Below are positions 7,051 through 14,478 of a stretch of 17,999 nt of DNA, piece by piece. Each line of letters opens with the position of its first letter. The first letter of the stretch is position 1. Source of the DNA: Candidatus Omnitrophota bacterium. Lineage in GTDB: Bacteria > Omnitrophota > Koll11 > Zapsychrales > Fredricksoniimonadaceae. The translations under genes were made by a program, and so were the position numbers. Location of the stretch: the NCBI GenBank assembly GCA_015233705.1, contig JADFXE010000002.1, positions 26,145-44,143 on the forward strand, read 5' to 3'. The notes below the pieces were generated by a model, which was not told where the DNA came from, ran no database searches, and was given only the letters and a program-made list of their open reading frames with translations.

Positions 7051-7587
7051 ATGGATTTGTTTACTGCCATTGCCAAGCGCCATAGTTATCGTGGACTTTT
7101 CTCTGAGCGACCGGTCCTGCGTATGGATTTGCAGAAGATCGTTCAGGCTGGACTTCTTGCCCCGTCGGCCAAGAACGCCCAGACCACGCAGTTTGTCATC
7201 ATTGATGATCCCAACCTGGTCCAGCGCATCGGGCAGATGCACACCATGGACGCCATGCGCACCGCCAAGGCCTTTATTGCTGCCATTATTGACGAGCAGC
7301 CGGAAGCGGTCTGTGACGGAAACAGTTTTCAGATCGAGGACTGTACGGCGGCGCTGGAGAACACCTTTCTTGCTGTCACGGCTTTGGGATATGCTACGGT
7401 TTGGCTTGACAACTGGTTGAGGACCAACGGCCGAGCGGAGACCATTGGTTCATGGATCAGGGTTCCGCCGGGAAAGATCATCCGTGTGATCATGCCGATC
7501 GGTGTTCCAGCGGAGGAACGTCAACAGCGAGAGAAAAAACCGTTTCATGAGCGTGCTTGGTTCAACCAGTATGGTCAAAACAGCTAA
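7051..7587 (+). CDS. Nitroreductase-family protein
   Basis: A 178-residue flavoprotein of the nitroreductase family, expected to bind FMN as a homodimer and reduce an aromatic, quinone or related substrate with NAD(P)H. Family marks are the N-terminal AIAKRHSYRG (RHSxR, FMN phosphate binding), LLAPSAKNAQTTQFVIIDD (residues 35-53), ALENTFLAVTALGYATVWL (112-130), and the late segment IRVIMPIGVPAEE. The length fits the short branch of the family. The start at 7051 is chosen because residues align from MDLFTAIAKRHSYRG; the open frame extends back to 6961, but that start lies inside the upstream terminator. There is no Shine-Dalgarno sequence, consistent with leaderless translation. A terminator follows at 7634. 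Confidence 0.88.
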   Translation: MDLFTAIAKRHSYRGLFSERPVLRMDLQKIVQAGLLAPSAKNAQTTQFVIIDDPNLVQRIGQMHTMDAMRTAKAFIAAIIDEQPEAVCDGNSFQIEDCTAALENTFLAVTALGYATVWLDNWLRTNGRAETIGSWIRVPPGKIIRVIMPIGVPAEERQQREKKPFHERAWFNQYGQNS

Positions 7588-7633
7588 CAGGGTTTGCGCG
7601 ACTGTCCTTGGAGAGGTCCCTGGTTGTGGTGAG

Positions 7634-7661
7634 ACTTGTTCTTAAGAGAACAGGTTTTTTT
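7634..7661 (+). terminator. Rho-independent terminator after nitroreductase
   Basis: ACTTGTTCT (7634-7642) pairs with AGAACAGGT (7647-7655) with one G-T wobble and a four-base loop; seven T residues follow from 7655. It isolates the nitroreductase from the ECF promoter that starts seven bases later. Confidence 0.8.
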
Positions 7662-7667
7662 ATTTGG

Positions 7668-7696
7668 GGAACTTTTTAAAGCGGGTGCGCGTCTAA
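7668..7696 (+). promoter_or_regulatory. ECF sigma-E-type promoter upstream of the sigma gene
   Basis: GGAACTT at 7668-7674 and GTCTAA at 7691-7696 are separated by 16 bases, matching the known RpoE-type (GGAACTT / TCTAA-like) promoter pattern. It lies directly before the ECF sigma gene, so that gene is probably autoregulated. The predicted start site near 7703 leaves a leader of about nine bases. The same element with identical spacing recurs at 8743-8771. Confidence 0.8.
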
Positions 7697-7711
7697 CAGG
7701 CGGAGGGAAAT

Positions 7712-8266
7712 ATGTCGGATTTTGCTCCTGACGCGATAACACGTGCGGTTCAGGGTGACATAGCGGCCTTTGAGGAGATCTACCGGGCGCATAGTCGAAT
7801 GGTGTATGCGGTAGCGCTCAGGATGTTGGGTCAGGCCGAGGATGCCGAGGAGGTCGTGCAGGACGTCTTTATTGCGGTGCACAGGGCGCTCCAGGGATTC
7901 GACGGCCGCTCGAGCCTTAAGACCTGGATCTATCGCATCACGGTCAACATGTCGCTCAATGCGCTGCGACGTCTCAAGGGACGCCGGCGGGAGATGGCGC
8001 TTCCGGAGGGCATGGAGTTTGAGGATTCCCGGCAGATGGTGCAGGAATCAGTCGAGCGTGAGCACTTGGAGGATAAGGCCCGGACACTGCTGCAGGGCCT
8101 TCCCGCGGATCAGCGGGCCTGTCTGGTTCTGAGGGTGCAGGAAGGCTTGAGTTATGAGGAGATCTCCCGGACGCTGGGGATCAATATTAATACGGTGCGC
8201 TCGCGGTTGAAGCGCGCGCGGGAAGCGGCCGTGAAGGCCGCAGGACAAAGGAGGGCTGAGCCATGA
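7712..8266 (+). CDS. ECF RNA polymerase sigma factor (RpoE-like)
   Basis: A 184-residue group 4 sigma factor directing RNA polymerase to stress promoters. Sigma region 2 lies at about residues 18-88: FEEIYRAHSRMVYAVALRML, DAEEVVQDVFIAVHRAL and the -10 recognition part GRSSLKTWIYRITVN. Region 4 spans about 128-178, with LPADQRACLVLRVQEGLSYE then EISRTLGININTVRSRLKRA as the helix-turn-helix that reads the -35 element. There is no region 3 and no extra C-terminal domain. It starts with ATG 7712 behind GGAGGG (7702-7707) and overlaps the anti-sigma gene by four bases (ATGA), so the two are translationally coupled. Two RpoE-type promoters in the locus are its likely targets. Confidence 0.95.
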   Translation: MSDFAPDAITRAVQGDIAAFEEIYRAHSRMVYAVALRMLGQAEDAEEVVQDVFIAVHRALQGFDGRSSLKTWIYRITVNMSLNALRRLKGRRREMALPEGMEFEDSRQMVQESVEREHLEDKARTLLQGLPADQRACLVLRVQEGLSYEEISRTLGININTVRSRLKRAREAAVKAAGQRRAEP

Positions 8267-8760
8267 CATGCGCGAAGATTCAGGAATTGCTGATCAGCGA
8301 TTATATCGATGGTGAAGCGGATGCGGCGGTTAAGAAGCTTGTGGAGGATCATCTCACGTCCTGTTTTTCCTGCCGGGAGTTTTTGTCGGTCGTTCAGACA
8401 ACAGATGATGTTCTACGGCAACCGCCGCAGGAAAGACTGTCCGAGGATGTCTGGAGCGCTGTTCGGGAGAGAATCACGCAAGCGCCTTTGGGCTGGCGCG
8501 AAAGGCTTGGTCTTGTCTGGGAAGGGCCGGCGTTTCGTCCGGCGGTCGTATTTTGCGCTTCGTTAGCAGTTGCCTTTTTTATTTCGGGGGTGATCATGCC
8601 GGATCAGGACAGGCTTTCCGCTGGTATGGGAACATCTCCCCAGCTGGCTTCTGGGAATCTCCTTGATGATGCTGAAGATGCGGCTGCTTTTGCGGACGAT
8701 GCGATTTCTCCGACGGCGGTTGAGGATTTTATGGATTCGGCGGGAACTTTCACCGGATAA
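8263..8760 (+). CDS. Zinc-type transmembrane anti-sigma factor
   Basis: A 165-residue anti-sigma factor. The N-terminal cytoplasmic part contains HLTSCFSC (H30-x3-C34-x2-C37), the zinc-binding signature of ZAS-domain proteins that sequester ECF sigma factors. One transmembrane helix lies at about residues 93-111, placing an acidic ~50-residue tail (DDAEDAAAFADDA) in the periplasm, where signal-dependent proteolysis could release the sigma factor (inference from the family). Its start overlaps the sigma stop codon. The last codons contain the -35 element of the second ECF promoter, so coding and regulatory sequence overlap here. Confidence 0.9.
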   Translation: MTCAKIQELLISDYIDGEADAAVKKLVEDHLTSCFSCREFLSVVQTTDDVLRQPPQERLSEDVWSAVRERITQAPLGWRERLGLVWEGPAFRPAVVFCASLAVAFFISGVIMPDQDRLSAGMGTSPQLASGNLLDDAEDAAAFADDAISPTAVEDFMDSAGTFTG

Positions 8761-8771
8761 TCGTTGTCTAA
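8743..8771 (+). promoter_or_regulatory. Second ECF sigma-E-type promoter, upstream of the Spy-like gene
   Basis: GGAACTT at 8743-8749 and GTCTAA at 8766-8771 with a 16-base spacer repeat the element at 7668-7696 exactly in both boxes and spacing. The -35 box is inside the anti-sigma coding sequence and the -10 is just after its stop codon. The transcript would start near 8778, directly before the micro-ORF at 8790 and the Spy-like gene. Confidence 0.8.
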
Positions 8772-8789
8772 AACGGCGAGAGGAGGATA

Positions 8790-8840
8790 ATGACAGAGTT
8801 ATTACAAGCCGACACGTTAAAATTAACAATACAATATTAA
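8790..8840 (+). CDS. Possible 16-residue leader peptide
   Basis: ATG at 8790 follows AGGAGG (8781-8786) by three bases and opens a 16-codon ORF, MTELLQADTLKLTIQY, ending in TAA at 8838-8840. It would be the first ORF on the transcript from the ECF promoter at 8743. Its stop lies 13 bases before the ATG of the Spy-like gene, whose own strong site AAGGAGGG sits in between. It may be a translated leader or a tiny stress peptide; no family is recognisable, and there is no run of a single amino acid suggesting classical attenuation. Confidence 0.4.
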   Translation: MTELLQADTLKLTIQY

Positions 8841-8853
8841 CAAGGAGGGAAGT

Positions 8854-9342
8854 ATGAAGTTATCAAAGGTTTTTTGGATGGTGGCGTTGGCCGGCGTGAT
8901 TCTTTCGCCGCGTGCCTTTTCGCAGGAAGGGCCTGGTCCCGGTCCGATGGTCGAGAAAGGGCAGGAGGAGATTGAGAACAAGCTGGGCCTGAGTCAGGAA
9001 CAGCGCGAAAAGATCAAGGCTATACGCAAGGACTTCCGTGCCAAGCAGGAGCCTCTCGCAGCCCAGATTAAGGAAAAGCGTGAAGCGTTGCGCCTGGAGC
9101 TGGATGGTGATAAGCCGGACAGAAAGAAGGTCGAGGCCCTGGTCGCCGAGGTCACCAAGCTTCAGGGACAGACCATGCTGAATCACGCGGATATGGTATT
9201 GACCTTGCGGCCTGTTTTCACGCCTGAGCAGTATCAGAAGTTAAAGGAAATCCAGAAAGAGCGTCGTGCCAAGCTGAAGGCTGATAAGGAAGCCGGCCGG
9301 GCTGAGGGTGCCAAAAAAGGTGCAAAGAGGGACAAGAAGTAA
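8854..9342 (+). CDS. Secreted Spy/CpxP-like (LTxxQ) stress protein
   Basis: A 162-residue periplasmic protein with a signal peptide (MKLSKVFWMVALAGVILS, likely cleaved near AFS-Q at residue 23). Two LTxxQ-like motifs mark the Spy/CpxP/ZraP helical fold: LSQEQREKIKAI at about residues 46-57 and FTPEQYQKLKEI at about 127-138. In known relatives this fold acts as an ATP-independent chaperone or metal-responsive sensor in the periplasm. The last ~30 residues are unusually rich in lysine, arginine and alanine (KKGAKRDKK). It has its own AAGGAGGG site and lies under the second ECF promoter, so it is probably both output and possible feedback sensor of this sigma/anti-sigma unit (inference). A terminator follows. 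Confidence 0.88.
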   Translation: MKLSKVFWMVALAGVILSPRAFSQEGPGPGPMVEKGQEEIENKLGLSQEQREKIKAIRKDFRAKQEPLAAQIKEKREALRLELDGDKPDRKKVEALVAEVTKLQGQTMLNHADMVLTLRPVFTPEQYQKLKEIQKERRAKLKADKEAGRAEGAKKGAKRDKK

Positions 9343-9366
9343 AGAGTGAATTGGTTGGAGCACATT

Positions 9367-9392
9367 AAAGGCGGGGCTTGTCCCCGCCTTTT
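9367..9392 (+). terminator. Rho-independent terminator after the Spy-like gene
   Basis: AAAGGCGGGG (9367-9376) pairs with CCCCGCCTTT across a five-base loop (9377-9381), ending in TTTT and a further T-rich stretch. It closes the ECF transcription unit. Confidence 0.88.
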
Positions 9393-9398
9393 GTTTTG

Positions 9399-9461
9399 AA
9401 CCCTCGGGCTTGTTCAGGTTTCCTTACCCGAGGGTTCATCCCGAAGCCCGCAGGGCTCGGG
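9399..9461. repeat. Two adjacent inverted repeats
   Basis: AACCCTCGGG (9399-9408) pairs perfectly with CCCGAGGGTT (9427-9436), ten base pairs around an 18-base loop. Directly after it CCCGAAGCCC (9440-9449) pairs with GGGCTCGGG (9453-9461) around GCA with one bulged A. No T-run follows, so these are not ordinary terminators. A further bulged hairpin lies at 9491-9517 (ACCTCG-g-CCTGC / GCAGG-CGAGGT, TTTT loop). The interval 9343-9709 holds no convincing gene: it contains the terminator, these hairpins, a 7-bp complementarity (9573-9579 with 9617-9623) and the ilvD promoter. Confidence 0.55.
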
Positions 9462-9614
9462 AAACTTACGTAGAGTTGTTGGCCGAATTAACCTCGGCCT
9501 GCTTTTGCAGGCGAGGTAAGATTTGTTTTATAATTTTGAGGCCTTGGCGTTGGTTTCCGTAAGGAGTGGTTTCAGGGGCCGACTCAAATTTCGGAGAAGG
9601 GGGCGATTTTCTTG

Positions 9615-9643
9615 TTGCCCCTGTCAGCGGCGGACTGTAGAAT
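9615..9643 (+). promoter_or_regulatory. Likely ilvD promoter
   Basis: TTGCCC at 9615-9620 and TAGAAT at 9638-9643 are spaced by 17 bases, giving a leader of about 60 bases to the ATG at 9710. The leader contains a small hairpin (GGCG/CGCC near 9672-9684) but no T-box or leader peptide was found. Confidence 0.45.
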
Positions 9644-9709
9644 AGACGCGCTTTATCACTAATAACTGATCGGGCGGCCAACGCCTGGTGTTTTAACGAA
9701 AGGGTTTTT

Positions 9710-11362
9710 ATGCTTTCTGACCGCATTAAAAAAGGATTGGAACGGATGCCCAATCGTGCGCTTCTTTACGCGACGGGCTTGCATCATTCACACATGGACC
9801 GGCCGTTCATCGGCATTGCTTCATCGTTCACCGATGCGGTTCCCGGGCACACGCAGATGCGCACGCTCGAGCGTTATGTCGAACGTGGCATTGAGAATGG
9901 CGGCGGCACGCCGTTCATTTTTGGAGTTCCTGCGATTTGCGACGGTATCGCCATGGGTCATTCGGGCATGGGCTATTCGCTTCCTTCGCGCGAGCTGATC
10001 GCAGATGTGGTGGAATCCGTGGCCGCGGCCAATGCGTTTGACGGGCTAATCCTTTTGACCAATTGCGACAAGATCACTCCCGGCATGATCATGGCTGCCC
10101 TCAGGCTCAATGTCCCGACGATCGTTGTGACCGCCGGTCCCATGATGACCGGTCAGCACAAGAAGCGTCGCCTTAATCTGATCACCGACACATTTGAAGC
10201 GGTCGGGCAGTTTAAGGCCGGGCTGATCACGGAAGATGAGCGCAAGAGCCTGGAATCCGAGGCCTGTCCGACGTGTGGTTCCTGTCAGGGCATGTATACG
10301 GCCAATACTATGGCTTGTTTGACAGAAGCCATGGGGTTGTCGCTTCCATATTGCGCGACGACGATGGCGGTTCTGTCCAATAAACTTCGCCTCGCTTACG
10401 AGAGCGGACAGAAGATCGTTGATCTGATCAAGAAAGATATTAAGCCGCGCGACATTGTGAACAAGAAGTCGCTGGAGAATGCGGTCCGTTTGGATATGGC
10501 GCTCGGCGGATCGTCCAACACGGTCCTGCATTTGATGGCGATCGCCCACGAAGCCAAGGCTGACATAACGCTCAAGGATTTTGACCGGCTCAGCAAGACC
10601 ACGCCGCATCTGTGCAGCATGAACCCGGCGGGCAAGTGGTACATGGAAGACCTGCATTATGCCGGCGGCATTCCAGCGGTCATGCGGATGCTGGGCAAAG
10701 AGATCCATGATGTCCCGACGGTGTCTGGCCTAAGCACGCATATGATCATGGGTGCGGTCAAGTATTATGATCCTGATGTGATCAAGTCGCCGGAGAATCC
10801 GGAGCATAAGGAAGGCGGCATCGCGATCCTGCATGGCAATCTTGCCGAGGAAGGGGCGGTGGTCAAGCAGTCGGCGGTTGAGCCGGACATGTTGACTTTT
10901 ACCGGCCGCGCCAGGGTCTTTAATTCTGAAGAAGAGGCCATGCAGGCCATTCTCGCCAAGAAGATCGACAAGGGGGACGTGGTTGTCATCCGCTATGAAG
11001 GCCCGGCTGGCGGGCCGGGGATGCGTGAGATGCTTTCGCCCACCTCCGCGATCGTTGGTATGGGGCTGCACAAGTACGTGGCGCTCATCACTGACGGCCG
11101 TTTCTCTGGCGGTACGCGCGGTCCTTGCGTTGGGCACATTTCACCCGAGGCGGCCGCCGGCGGACTTATTGCCTATTTGAAAGACGGCGATGAAATCACG
11201 CTGGACATTCCCAATAAGACGATCAGCGCGAAGCTTTCGCAGGCCGAGATCGGCGAGCGGAAAAAGACCATGAAGCTTCTGGAGCCCAAGATTTCGCAAG
11301 GATATCTTGGCCGCTACGCCAGACTGGTGACTTCATCCTCGACTGGAGCGGTGTTTAAATAA
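9710..11362 (+). CDS. ilvD: Dihydroxy-acid dehydratase
   Basis: A 550-residue IlvD/Edd-family enzyme, full length. It dehydrates 2,3-dihydroxy-isovalerate and 2,3-dihydroxy-3-methylvalerate to the 2-keto acids in valine, leucine and isoleucine synthesis, using an iron-sulfur cluster and Mg2+ in the cytoplasm. Visible motifs are [19 protein letters not shown] (C78), [12 protein letters not shown] (C119), [19 protein letters not shown] (C189, C192), and late [12 protein letters not shown] and [18 protein letters not shown]. The PCN motif of some IlvD proteins is replaced by VPGHTQM (44-50), as in the subgroup that instead has a cysteine in CDGIAMGH. The gene stands alone: no other branched-chain pathway gene is in the window. 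Edd and sugar-acid dehydratases share the fold, but the motifs favour IlvD. Confidence 0.92.
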   Translation: MLSDRIKKGLERMPNRALLYATGLHHSHMDRPFIGIASSFTDAVPGHTQMRTLERYVERGIENGGGTPFIFGVPAICDGIAMGHSGMGYSLPSRELIADVVESVAAANAFDGLILLTNCDKITPGMIMAALRLNVPTIVVTAGPMMTGQHKKRRLNLITDTFEAVGQFKAGLITEDERKSLESEACPTCGSCQGMYTANTMACLTEAMGLSLPYCATTMAVLSNKLRLAYESGQKIVDLIKKDIKPRDIVNKKSLENAVRLDMALGGSSNTVLHLMAIAHEAKADITLKDFDRLSKTTPHLCSMNPAGKWYMEDLHYAGGIPAVMRMLGKEIHDVPTVSGLSTHMIMGAVKYYDPDVIKSPENPEHKEGGIAILHGNLAEEGAVVKQSAVEPDMLTFTGRARVFNSEEEAMQAILAKKIDKGDVVVIRYEGPAGGPGMREMLSPTSAIVGMGLHKYVALITDGRFSGGTRGPCVGHISPEAAAGGLIAYLKDGDEITLDIPNKTISAKLSQAEIGERKKTMKLLEPKISQGYLGRYARLVTSSSTGAVFK

Positions 11363-11820
11363 GAAGGTTGATACTTTAGAGAGACCTGTCGGCCGGACAA
11401 ATCGATAACCCATTTATTGCCAATTTGTTACGGAGTAAACTCCTGGGCGTTTTTTACAGCGATCTATTATTTGTTGACGCCCGAGACTTTGTCCAGGATG
11501 CATCGTTTACAGAGCGATGAGATGTTCCATTTCTATATAGGTGACACTGCTGAGAGGCGGCATCTTTTTGAAGATGGCCATAGCCAGACGATTATCATGG
11601 GCAATGATCTTTCGCGAAACTTTGAAATGCAAGTTGTTGTTTCTAAAGGAGTTTAGCAGGGAGCACGTTTAAAGGAAGGCGGCTGCTTCGCCTTGCTTGG
11701 CCCTGCCGTTGCTCCGGGTTTGATTATGCTGATTATGCTGATTATGAAGAAGGCTGCCGGCAGCAACTTATCGAACGTTATCCTTCCCAGCGAGATCTAA
11801 TAACTCTTCTGATAAAGTAG
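11363..11820 (+). pseudogene. Decayed cupin_5 (DUF985) gene remnant
   Basis: Starting at the base after the ilvD stop codon, the frame reads E-G-stop-YFRETCRPDKS, matching the PEGGYFRETYR segment near the N-terminus of DUF985 cupins; the residues before it are missing. It continues through FFTAIYYLLTPETLSRMHRL and QSDEMFHFYIGD, both family motifs. At 11654-11656 TAG stands where the family has tryptophan in GVWQGARL, and the sequence goes on as QGARLKEGGCFALLGPAVAPG. A one-base shift near 11719 then moves the match to another frame, FDYADYADYEEGCRQQLIER and YPSQRDLITLLIK, ending at TAG 11818-11820. At least four lesions are therefore present: lost 5' end, TGA, TAG and frameshift, plus a nine-base duplication. 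No functional product is expected. Confidence 0.85.
11722..11746 (+). repeat. Nine-base tandem repeat (GATTATGCT)
   Basis: GATTATGCT occurs twice in succession, followed by a partial third copy GATTATG. It duplicates the D-Y-A codons of the decayed cupin_5 gene (DYADYADY) and probably arose by replication slippage. Confidence 0.75.
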
Positions 11821-11880
11821 TTCCGTTCGCTAACTGTTCATTATCAGGGACTTGTAATCGGAGGTCGTTAAAGAAATTTG

Positions 11881-11908
11881 TTGACTATAAAATCCTTCTG
11901 CGTATAAT
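11881..11908 (+). promoter_or_regulatory. Sigma-70 promoter of glgP
   Basis: TTGACT at 11881-11886 and a perfect TATAAT at 11903-11908 with a 16-base spacer. Transcription would start near 11915, giving a leader of about 75 bases to the ATG at 11990. It lies in the 169-base gap after the pseudogene; I see no gene in the remainder of that gap. Confidence 0.7.
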
Positions 11909-11989
11909 TCATACACATCTGAGCTGTAACTTGTTTTTGTTCAAGAATTTAAAGCGCGACTCTAAAAATCGTCGTCTTAAAGGAAGGTT

Positions 11990-14428
11990 ATGACAAAGGC
12001 AAAAGAAAAAAACAGTCTCAGTACGGATTTGAGCAAAGAGGATATCAAGTCCTCGCTTCAGGACATCCGCACCCATTATCTTGCCAAGAACAGCAATACC
12101 GCAACCACCCTTGATAATTTTCATGCCCTGGCTTTGACCGTTCGGCACCGCATTGTCGAAAGCTGGATGGAGACCCAGAGCCAGTATCACAAGAATAATG
12201 TCCGCCGCGTTTACTATCTTTCCATGGAATTTCTGATCGGCCGGCTTTTGGGCAATTACATGTTCAATCTCGGCAAGGAGAAAGATGTTGAGGTGGCCTT
12301 GCGCGAACTTGGCATTAACTTGGATGACGTCCGTAACGAGGAAATGGATGCGGGCCTTGGCAATGGCGGCCTGGGACGGCTGGCCGCATGTTTTCTGGAT
12401 TCCATGGCCACACTCGGCATTCCCGCTCATGGCTACGGGATCCGTTATGATTATGGCATTTTCAACCAGAAGATCAGGGACGGCAATCAATGCGAATTGC
12501 CGGATGAGTGGATGCGTAATGGCAATCCCTGGGAGATCCCGCGGCCGGAGTATACGGTCAAGATCCAGTTTTACGGCAAGGTTGATAAGTCGGTTCAGTT
12601 TGCCTCTCCTTGGGTGAACACCGAATCGGTCCTCGCGGTGCCGTATGACACTCCGATCCCTGGATATAAAAACAATATGGTTAACACTTTGCGCTTGTGG
12701 TCAGCGCGTTCAACGGATGAGTTTGAGTTCGACTACTTCAATCACGGCGATTATGAGAAAGCTGTGCAGAAGAAAATTCATTCCGAAAGCATTTCCAAGG
12801 TTCTTTACCCGAACGACAATGTGAGCCAGGGCAAGGAATTGCGCCTGAAGCAGGAGTATTTTTTTACGGCCGCTGCGATTGCGGACATCATGCGGCGCTA
12901 CAAGCAGGATAACACGGACCTAAAGAAGCTGGCCGACAAAGTCTGTATTCAGCTGAATGATACTCATCCGACGCTGGCAATTGTGGAAATGATGCGCGTT
13001 CTTTTGGATGTGGAAAGTCTGAACTGGGAGGATGCGTGGGCCATTGCGGCGCAGATTTTTGCGTATACTAATCATACGCTTATGCCCGAGGCTTTGGAAT
13101 GTTGGACAGTCGATCTTCTGGGCATGGTCCTGCCGCGGCATCTGGATATCATTTTTGAGATGAACAGCCGTTTTCTAGCCGAGGTCGCACGCAAGTTCCC
13201 CGGAGACAGCGATCGCTTGGGGCGCATGTCGATCATTCAGGAAGGCACGCCCAAGCGGGTCCGCATGGCTTACATTGCGATCATTGGCAGCACGTCGGTT
13301 AACGGCGTGTCCGCGCTTCACACCGAACTTCTCAAGAGTCAGCTGTTCAAGGATTTTTTTGAGATGTTCCCTGAGCGGTTCAACAACAAGACCAACGGCA
13401 TCACGCCCCGCCGCTGGCTTTTGAAGGCCAATCCCAAGTTATCAGATCTGATTACGGAAACGATCGGCGACAAGTGGGTAACGGATCTGGACAAGCTGAA
13501 AGGCCTGGAGGTTCACAAGGAGAATAAAGAATTTCTTCGCCGCTGGCGCGCGATCAAGCAGGCGAATAAGCTGGTCCTGGCTGAATATATCAGACGGACC
13601 ATGGATGTTCCGCTGGATCCCAACTCACTGTTCGATGTTCAGGTCAAGCGCATGCACGAGTACAAGCGCCAGTTCATGTTCGGGCTTTACATTGTGTCGC
13701 AATATTTGCGGATCAAGAGCACGCCGCATCAGTTCATCCAGCCGCGTACGTTCATCATCGGCGGCAAGGCCGCGCCAGGATATTATCTGGCCAAGCTCAT
13801 TATTAAATTCCTGAACAATGTCGCGGATATCATCAATCAGGACAAGGTAGTCCGGGATAAGATGCGTCTGGTCTTCCTGGAGAATTACCGCGTTTCGCTC
13901 GCCGAGAAAATCATTCCGGCCGCGGAACTGTCCGAGCAGATCTCGACCGCGGGCATGGAAGCTTCCGGCACGGGGAACATGAAATTCATGCTGAACGGCG
14001 CTTTGACGATCGGCACTTACGACGGAGCGAATATCGAGATCGCGCAGTGTCTGGACGACAAGGACATTTTCATTTTCGGCCTTCGGGAGAACGAAGTGCT
14101 GGATCTGCGGGCTCGCGGGTACAATCCGCGCGAGGTCATCAAGAATTCGCCTATGCTGAGGGAGATCTTCCGTTTGTTGGAAAGTGATTTCTTCAGTAAG
14201 TTACAGCCGGGCTTGTTCGGCCCGCTGGTGGATACGATCTATCGCGGCGACTATTTTATGGTCTGCGCTGATTTTGAGGCGTATTGCAAGACGCAGGATG
14301 AGATTTCGAAGTGTTATTCGGACCAGGAGGAATGGACGAAAAAATCCATTCAGAACGTGGCCCGGGCCGGTTTCTTCTCGAGCGACCGCACGATTCGCGA
14401 GTACGCCCGGGATATTTGGAAAGTTTAA
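11990..14428 (+). CDS. glgP: Glycogen/starch/maltodextrin phosphorylase
   Basis: An 812-residue GT35 phosphorylase, close to the usual ~800-residue length. It releases glucose-1-phosphate from the non-reducing ends of alpha-1,4-glucans using pyridoxal phosphate, in the cytoplasm. Motifs in order: RRVYYLSMEFLIGRLLGNYM (72-91), GLGNGGLGRLAACFLDSMAT, IQLNDTHPTLAIVEMMRVLL, NGITPRRWLLKANPKL, VKRMHEYKRQFMFGL, and EASGTGNMKFMLNGALTIGT, in which K665 of the NMKF segment is the PLP-binding lysine. ATG 11990 follows AAAGGAAGG closely. No allosteric animal-type N-terminal extension is present. It is transcribed from the promoter at 11881 and followed by a small DUF2934 gene and glgB, forming a glycogen cluster. 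Confidence 0.96.
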   Translation: MTKAKEKNSLSTDLSKEDIKSSLQDIRTHYLAKNSNTATTLDNFHALALTVRHRIVESWMETQSQYHKNNVRRVYYLSMEFLIGRLLGNYMFNLGKEKDVEVALRELGINLDDVRNEEMDAGLGNGGLGRLAACFLDSMATLGIPAHGYGIRYDYGIFNQKIRDGNQCELPDEWMRNGNPWEIPRPEYTVKIQFYGKVDKSVQFASPWVNTESVLAVPYDTPIPGYKNNMVNTLRLWSARSTDEFEFDYFNHGDYEKAVQKKIHSESISKVLYPNDNVSQGKELRLKQEYFFTAAAIADIMRRYKQDNTDLKKLADKVCIQLNDTHPTLAIVEMMRVLLDVESLNWEDAWAIAAQIFAYTNHTLMPEALECWTVDLLGMVLPRHLDIIFEMNSRFLAEVARKFPGDSDRLGRMSIIQEGTPKRVRMAYIAIIGSTSVNGVSALHTELLKSQLFKDFFEMFPERFNNKTNGITPRRWLLKANPKLSDLITETIGDKWVTDLDKLKGLEVHKENKEFLRRWRAIKQANKLVLAEYIRRTMDVPLDPNSLFDVQVKRMHEYKRQFMFGLYIVSQYLRIKSTPHQFIQPRTFIIGGKAAPGYYLAKLIIKFLNNVADIINQDKVVRDKMRLVFLENYRVSLAEKIIPAAELSEQISTAGMEASGTGNMKFMLNGALTIGTYDGANIEIAQCLDDKDIFIFGLRENEVLDLRARGYNPREVIKNSPMLREIFRLLESDFFSKLQPGLFGPLVDTIYRGDYFMVCADFEAYCKTQDEISKCYSDQEEWTKKSIQNVARAGFFSSDRTIREYARDIWKV

Positions 14429-14478
14429 CCCGGATTTTTGGTTCAAGAGACGATCATACTCAAATGGAGGGGCTCATC

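Noticed and set aside
11722..11746. Start of a CRISPR or satellite array
   Set aside because: Only two and a third copies of nine bases without spacers, explained by slippage within a decayed gene.
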